NCBI GenBank assembly: GCA_011322575.1
Contig: DRMK01000315.1
Coordinates: 1 to 8,416 of the forward strand
DNA: 8,416 bases
Reading direction: 5' to 3'
From: Gammaproteobacteria bacterium
GTDB lineage: Bacteria; Pseudomonadota; Gammaproteobacteria; Thiohalospirales; Thiohalospiraceae
The position numbers and the translations under genes are program-made. The notes below the pieces were generated by a model that ran no database searches, was not told the origin of the DNA, and was given only the letters and a program-made list of their open reading frames with translations. How positions within the stretch are numbered: the first letter of the stretch is position 1; the number at the start of each line of letters is the position of its first letter. Of this stretch, positions 5,790 to 8,416 are shown in pieces.

Positions 5790-7697
5790 ATGCTCCAGAG
5801 CATTCGCACTCGTTCCCAGGGTTGGTTCGCCTGGGCCATCGTCATTCTGATTACCATCCCGTTCGCCCTTTGGGGGATCCAGGAGTATCTCGGTGGTGGC
5901 CGGGAACCTGCCGCGGCCACCGTGAACGGCGTGGAGATTCCCCAGCGCGAGGTGCAGCGGATGGCGCAGCTGCAGCGCCAGAGATTGCTGGCGGCGCTGG
6001 GCGACAGGGCGGATCCGCGCCTGCTGGATGAGCTGCGCCTGCGGGAGGTGGCGCGTGAAGGACTGATCGAGAACGAGGTGCTGTTTCAGGCGGCGGAATC
6101 GGCCGGCTTCCGTATCGGGGATGAACAGCTGGTGGCCCGCATTCATTCCATCCCGGCATTCCAGGAGGAGGGGGTGTTCTCCCCGCAGGCCTACGAGCGG
6201 GCGCTGCGCAACCAGGGCATGTTGCCGGGAGGCTTCGAACCCATGCTGCGCCGGGACCTGGTGCTGGAGCAGCTTCGCCTGGGGGTGGAGAACAGCGCAT
6301 TTGCCACCGGCAGGGAGCTGGAGGATCTGCTGCGCCTGGAGCAGCAGCGGCGTGACGCGGGTTACCTGTTGGTGCCGGCGGCCGGGTATGAGGAGGGTGT
6401 GACCATCACCGATGAGGAGGTGGCTGCTTATTATGAACAGAACCGGGACTCCTTCGTCCGCCCGGAACAGGTGAGCGTGCAGTATCTGGAGCTGAGCGTG
6501 GAGGAGCTTGCCTCCACCATCGAAGCGGACGAGGAGGAGCTGCGCAGGTACTACGACGAGAACAGGGGCAGCTACAGCAAGCCCGAGCGGCGCCGCGCGA
6601 GCCACATACTGATACCGCTGGATGCCGATGCCGACGATGCAGCGGTGGCGGAGGCGCGCGCCAAGGCGGAAAAGCTGGTGGAGCGCCTGCGTGCCGGAGA
6701 GTCCTTTGTGGATCTGGCGCGGGAATACTCCGGCGATCCCGGTTCCGCCCAGGAGGGTGGGGATCTGGGGATGTTCGGCAAAGGGGTGATGGAGCCCGCC
6801 TTCGAAGCCGCGGCCTTTGCCATGGCGGAGGGTGAGATTAGTGATCCGGTACGCACCGATTTTGGTTTCCACATCATCACGGTCACCGGAGTGGAGCCGG
6901 GGTCCACGCCCGAATTTGACGAGATCCGGGAGCGGGTTGCGCGGGACTACCGCCGGCATCTGGCGGAGAAGCGTTTTTACGAGGCTGCCGAGCAGCTGGC
7001 AAACCTCAGCTTCGAGCATCCCGACTCCCTGGAGCCGGCTGCCGACCAGCTGGGTCTCTCCATAAAGAGCACGCCGCTGTTCGATCGCCGGGGAGGGGAG
7101 GGGATCGCCTCCGATCCGAAGTTCGTCGCCGCCGCCTTCAGTCCGGAGGTTCTCGAGCAGGGATACAACAGTGAGCCGGTGGAGCTGAGCCCGGTACAGA
7201 CGGTGGTACTGCGCAAGAAGGAGCATGTGGCGCAGCAGCAGCTGCCGCTGGAGGAGGTCAGGGAGAAGATAACGGCGCAGCTGCGCAGGGAGAAGGCCAG
7301 TGATGCGGCGTTTGCCGACGCCGAGAAGATCGCCCGGCGCGCCTCCGGCGGAGAGGAGTTGAGCGCCCTCGCCGAGGAGCACAAGCTGAAGTGGGAACGT
7401 ATCGACTCCCTTGCCCGCAACGACCGCAAGACCAACCCGGCCATTGTGCGCCAGATCTTCAAGATGCCACGGCCCGCAGAAGGCAAGCCCCGCTACGAGG
7501 CGCGCAGGCTGAATGGTGATGCGGCGGTGCTGGCGCTGTTCGCGGTGCAGGACGGCGATCCCGCCGGCGTGGAGGAGGAGCAGGCCAAGGGTGACAGAGC
7601 GTCCCTGGCCGCCGGCTGGGGCCGCGCCGAGTTCGCGGATCTGGTCAACTGGCTGAAAGGCGCGGCGGAGATCGGCCGGAGAGAGGAGTCTCCGTAG
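5790..7697 (+). CDS. ppiD: Periplasmic folding chaperone PpiD (SurA/parvulin-type)
   Basis: PpiD is an inner-membrane protein facing the periplasm that binds newly exported proteins near the Sec translocon. The 635-residue product begins with a short N-terminal tail and one membrane segment (about 11-33, WFAWAIVILITIPFALWG). A SurA-like N-terminal chaperone region follows (about 40-220). A parvulin rotamase domain spans about 266-367, with ASHILI (His272), DLAREYSGDPGSA (309-320), GGDLGMFG (323-330) and FGFHIITV (His361). A helical, charged C-terminal region of about 270 residues completes it. The length matches E. coli PpiD (about 620 residues). E. coli PpiD is reported to lack clear prolyl isomerase activity; here the motifs look well kept. 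The ATG at 5790 is the first start after an in-frame stop at 5778; its AGGG (5774-5777) is 12 bases away, a weak ribosome binding site. No clear terminator follows. Confidence 0.93.
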   Translation: MLQSIRTRSQGWFAWAIVILITIPFALWGIQEYLGGGREPAAATVNGVEIPQREVQRMAQLQRQRLLAALGDRADPRLLDELRLREVAREGLIENEVLFQAAESAGFRIGDEQLVARIHSIPAFQEEGVFSPQAYERALRNQGMLPGGFEPMLRRDLVLEQLRLGVENSAFATGRELEDLLRLEQQRRDAGYLLVPAAGYEEGVTITDEEVAAYYEQNRDSFVRPEQVSVQYLELSVEELASTIEADEEELRRYYDENRGSYSKPERRRASHILIPLDADADDAAVAEARAKAEKLVERLRAGESFVDLAREYSGDPGSAQEGGDLGMFGKGVMEPAFEAAAFAMAEGEISDPVRTDFGFHIITVTGVEPGSTPEFDEIRERVARDYRRHLAEKRFYEAAEQLANLSFEHPDSLEPAADQLGLSIKSTPLFDRRGGEGIASDPKFVAAAFSPEVLEQGYNSEPVELSPVQTVVLRKKEHVAQQQLPLEEVREKITAQLRREKASDAAFADAEKIARRASGGEELSALAEEHKLKWERIDSLARNDRKTNPAIVRQIFKMPRPAEGKPRYEARRLNGDAAVLALFAVQDGDPAGVEEEQAKGDRASLAAGWGRAEFADLVNWLKGAAEIGRREESP

Positions 7698-7855
7698 TCA
7701 TCTTGAGGTAGGCGTTCTGAAACTCCAGAGCGGTGCCCGCAGCGCGATGGCCGCCCGGGCCGGTGTCCCTCCTTTCCCATCCGTACCCCGGCCGTTTCCC
7801 GACAGGTATCCCGCCCACCAGGGATGAAGCGCCCGTTGTCCGCTGGGCCGGGAAG

Positions 7856-8416
7856 CTACTTGTAGCCCCCCATGCCGATGGTGTTGAAGCCGGAGTCCAC
7901 GTAAACGATCTGGCCGGTGATGCCGGAGGCGAGGTCCGAGCAGAGGAAGGCGGCGGTGTTTCCCACCTCATCGATGGTCACGTTGCGCCGTAGCGGCGCG
8001 TTCTCTTCCACATAGTCCAGCATTTTGCGGAAGTCGCTGATGCCGGCGGCGGCCAGGGTACGGATGGGGCCGGCGGAGACCGCGTTGACCCGGATCCCGT
8101 CCGGTCCCAGTGAATCCGCCATGTAGCGGACGTTGGCCTCCAGGCTCGCCTTGGCCAGTCCCATCACGTTGTAGTTGGGCATGGCCCGCTCCGCCCCCAG
8201 ATAGCTCAGCGTCAGCATGGCGCCGTCCCGGCCGGTCATCATGTTGCGGCCCGCCTTGGCCAGGGCGGAGAAGCTGTAGGAGCTGATCTCATGGGCGATC
8301 TTGAACCCCTCGCGGGAGACGCTGTCCAGGTAGGGGCCTTCCAGCTCGCTGCGGGGGGCGAAGGCCACCGAGTGGATGATGATGTCCAGGCTGTCCCAGT
8401 AGTCGTCCAGCCGTTC
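7856..8416 (-). CDS. fabI: Enoyl-[acyl-carrier-protein] reductase (NADH) FabI, C-terminal part
   Basis: FabI reduces trans-2-enoyl-ACP with NAD(P)H, the last step of each fatty acid elongation cycle in the cytoplasm. The 186 visible residues run in frame to the right edge, so about 75 N-terminal residues, including the nucleotide-binding glycine motif, lie outside the window. The active site is visible in SYLGAER and NYNVMGLAK as Tyr72, Tyr82 and Lys89 of the visible part, spaced like E. coli Tyr146/Tyr156/Lys163. RVNAVSAGPIRTLAA and the C-terminal CSDLASGITG also fit the family. The GTG at 8366-8368 is not the true start, because conserved residues ending in IIIHS continue upstream of it. 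At the place of E. coli Gly93, an inhibitor-binding position, Ala is found, as in Staphylococcus FabI. The gene converges on ppiD across 158 bases. Confidence 0.96.
   Translation of the reverse strand, partial: ERLDDYWDSLDIIIHSVAFAPRSELEGPYLDSVSREGFKIAHEISSYSFSALAKAGRNMMTGRDGAMLTLSYLGAERAMPNYNVMGLAKASLEANVRYMADSLGPDGIRVNAVSAGPIRTLAAAGISDFRKMLDYVEENAPLRRNVTIDEVGNTAAFLCSDLASGITGQIVYVDSGFNTIGMGGYK

Noticed and set aside
5442..7382. 646-codon open frame on the - strand across hupB end, both tRNAs and ppiD
   Set aside because: It runs over two clear tRNA genes and antisense to ppiD, and its Leu/Arg/His-rich composition is typical of a GC-rich shadow frame.
7758..7793. GGCCGG/CCGGCC inverted repeat after ppiD as a terminator
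   Set aside because: The stem has 6 pairs, the loop is 24 bases and only three T follow, so it does not support an intrinsic terminator.
8345..8375. Ala at the E. coli Gly93 position of FabI as a sign of acquired inhibitor resistance
   Set aside because: Ala is the natural residue at this position in other FabI proteins such as that of Staphylococcus, which is sensitive to triclosan, so it is likely ordinary family variation.

Overview
This is a core-genome segment of a gammaproteobacterium, read from the strong ClpP, ClpX, Lon, HU-beta, PpiD and FabI protein matches and their order. The genes run clpP, clpX, lon, hupB, two tRNA genes and ppiD on the + strand, with fabI convergent on the - strand and cut by the right edge. 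The clpP-clpX-lon-hupB-ppiD order is classic for Gammaproteobacteria. The GC-rich coding sequence, the tRNA pair between hupB and ppiD, and fabI next to ppiD point to a non-enteric lineage. A pseudomonad-like or purple-sulfur-bacteria-like relative is plausible, but the sequence cannot settle the genus.

Layout. Positions 18-614 encode the ClpP peptidase. A 358-base gap (615-972) follows, full of short stem-loops and looking like an intergenic repeat rather than a gene. ClpX, the unfoldase partner of ClpP, is at 973-2244. A compact gap holds a good promoter whose -35/-10 fits both the housekeeping and the heat-shock sigma factor. Lon is at 2376-4814. A second 358-base gap (4815-5172) holds a weak terminator-like hairpin, a perfect dyad and a strong sigma-70-type promoter for hupB (5173-5445). 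tRNA-Val(UAC) and tRNA-Asp(GUC) start only 16 bases after hupB and are closed by a strong intrinsic terminator at 5635-5661. A leader with two inverted repeats precedes ppiD (5790-7697). A 158-base convergent gap separates ppiD from partial fabI (7856-8416, complement).

How the genes fit together. ClpX and ClpP form one ATP-dependent protease and Lon is a second, so the left half is a cytoplasmic protein quality-control block. HU-beta is a nucleoid protein; in E. coli it is a known Lon substrate. PpiD is an inner-membrane-anchored periplasmic chaperone that extends quality control to the envelope. FabI completes the fatty acid elongation cycle and is probably a neighbour rather than a functional partner.

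I found no mobile element with a transposase or integrase, no CRISPR array, no defence or biosynthetic island and no unknown protein-coding gene. The points worth a second look are all non-coding: the structured clpP-clpX gap, a 15-base sequence shared upstream of clpX and hupB, the composite lon promoter, the apparent hupB-tRNA-tRNA transcription unit and the structured ppiD leader. I do not see evidence for an undescribed system.
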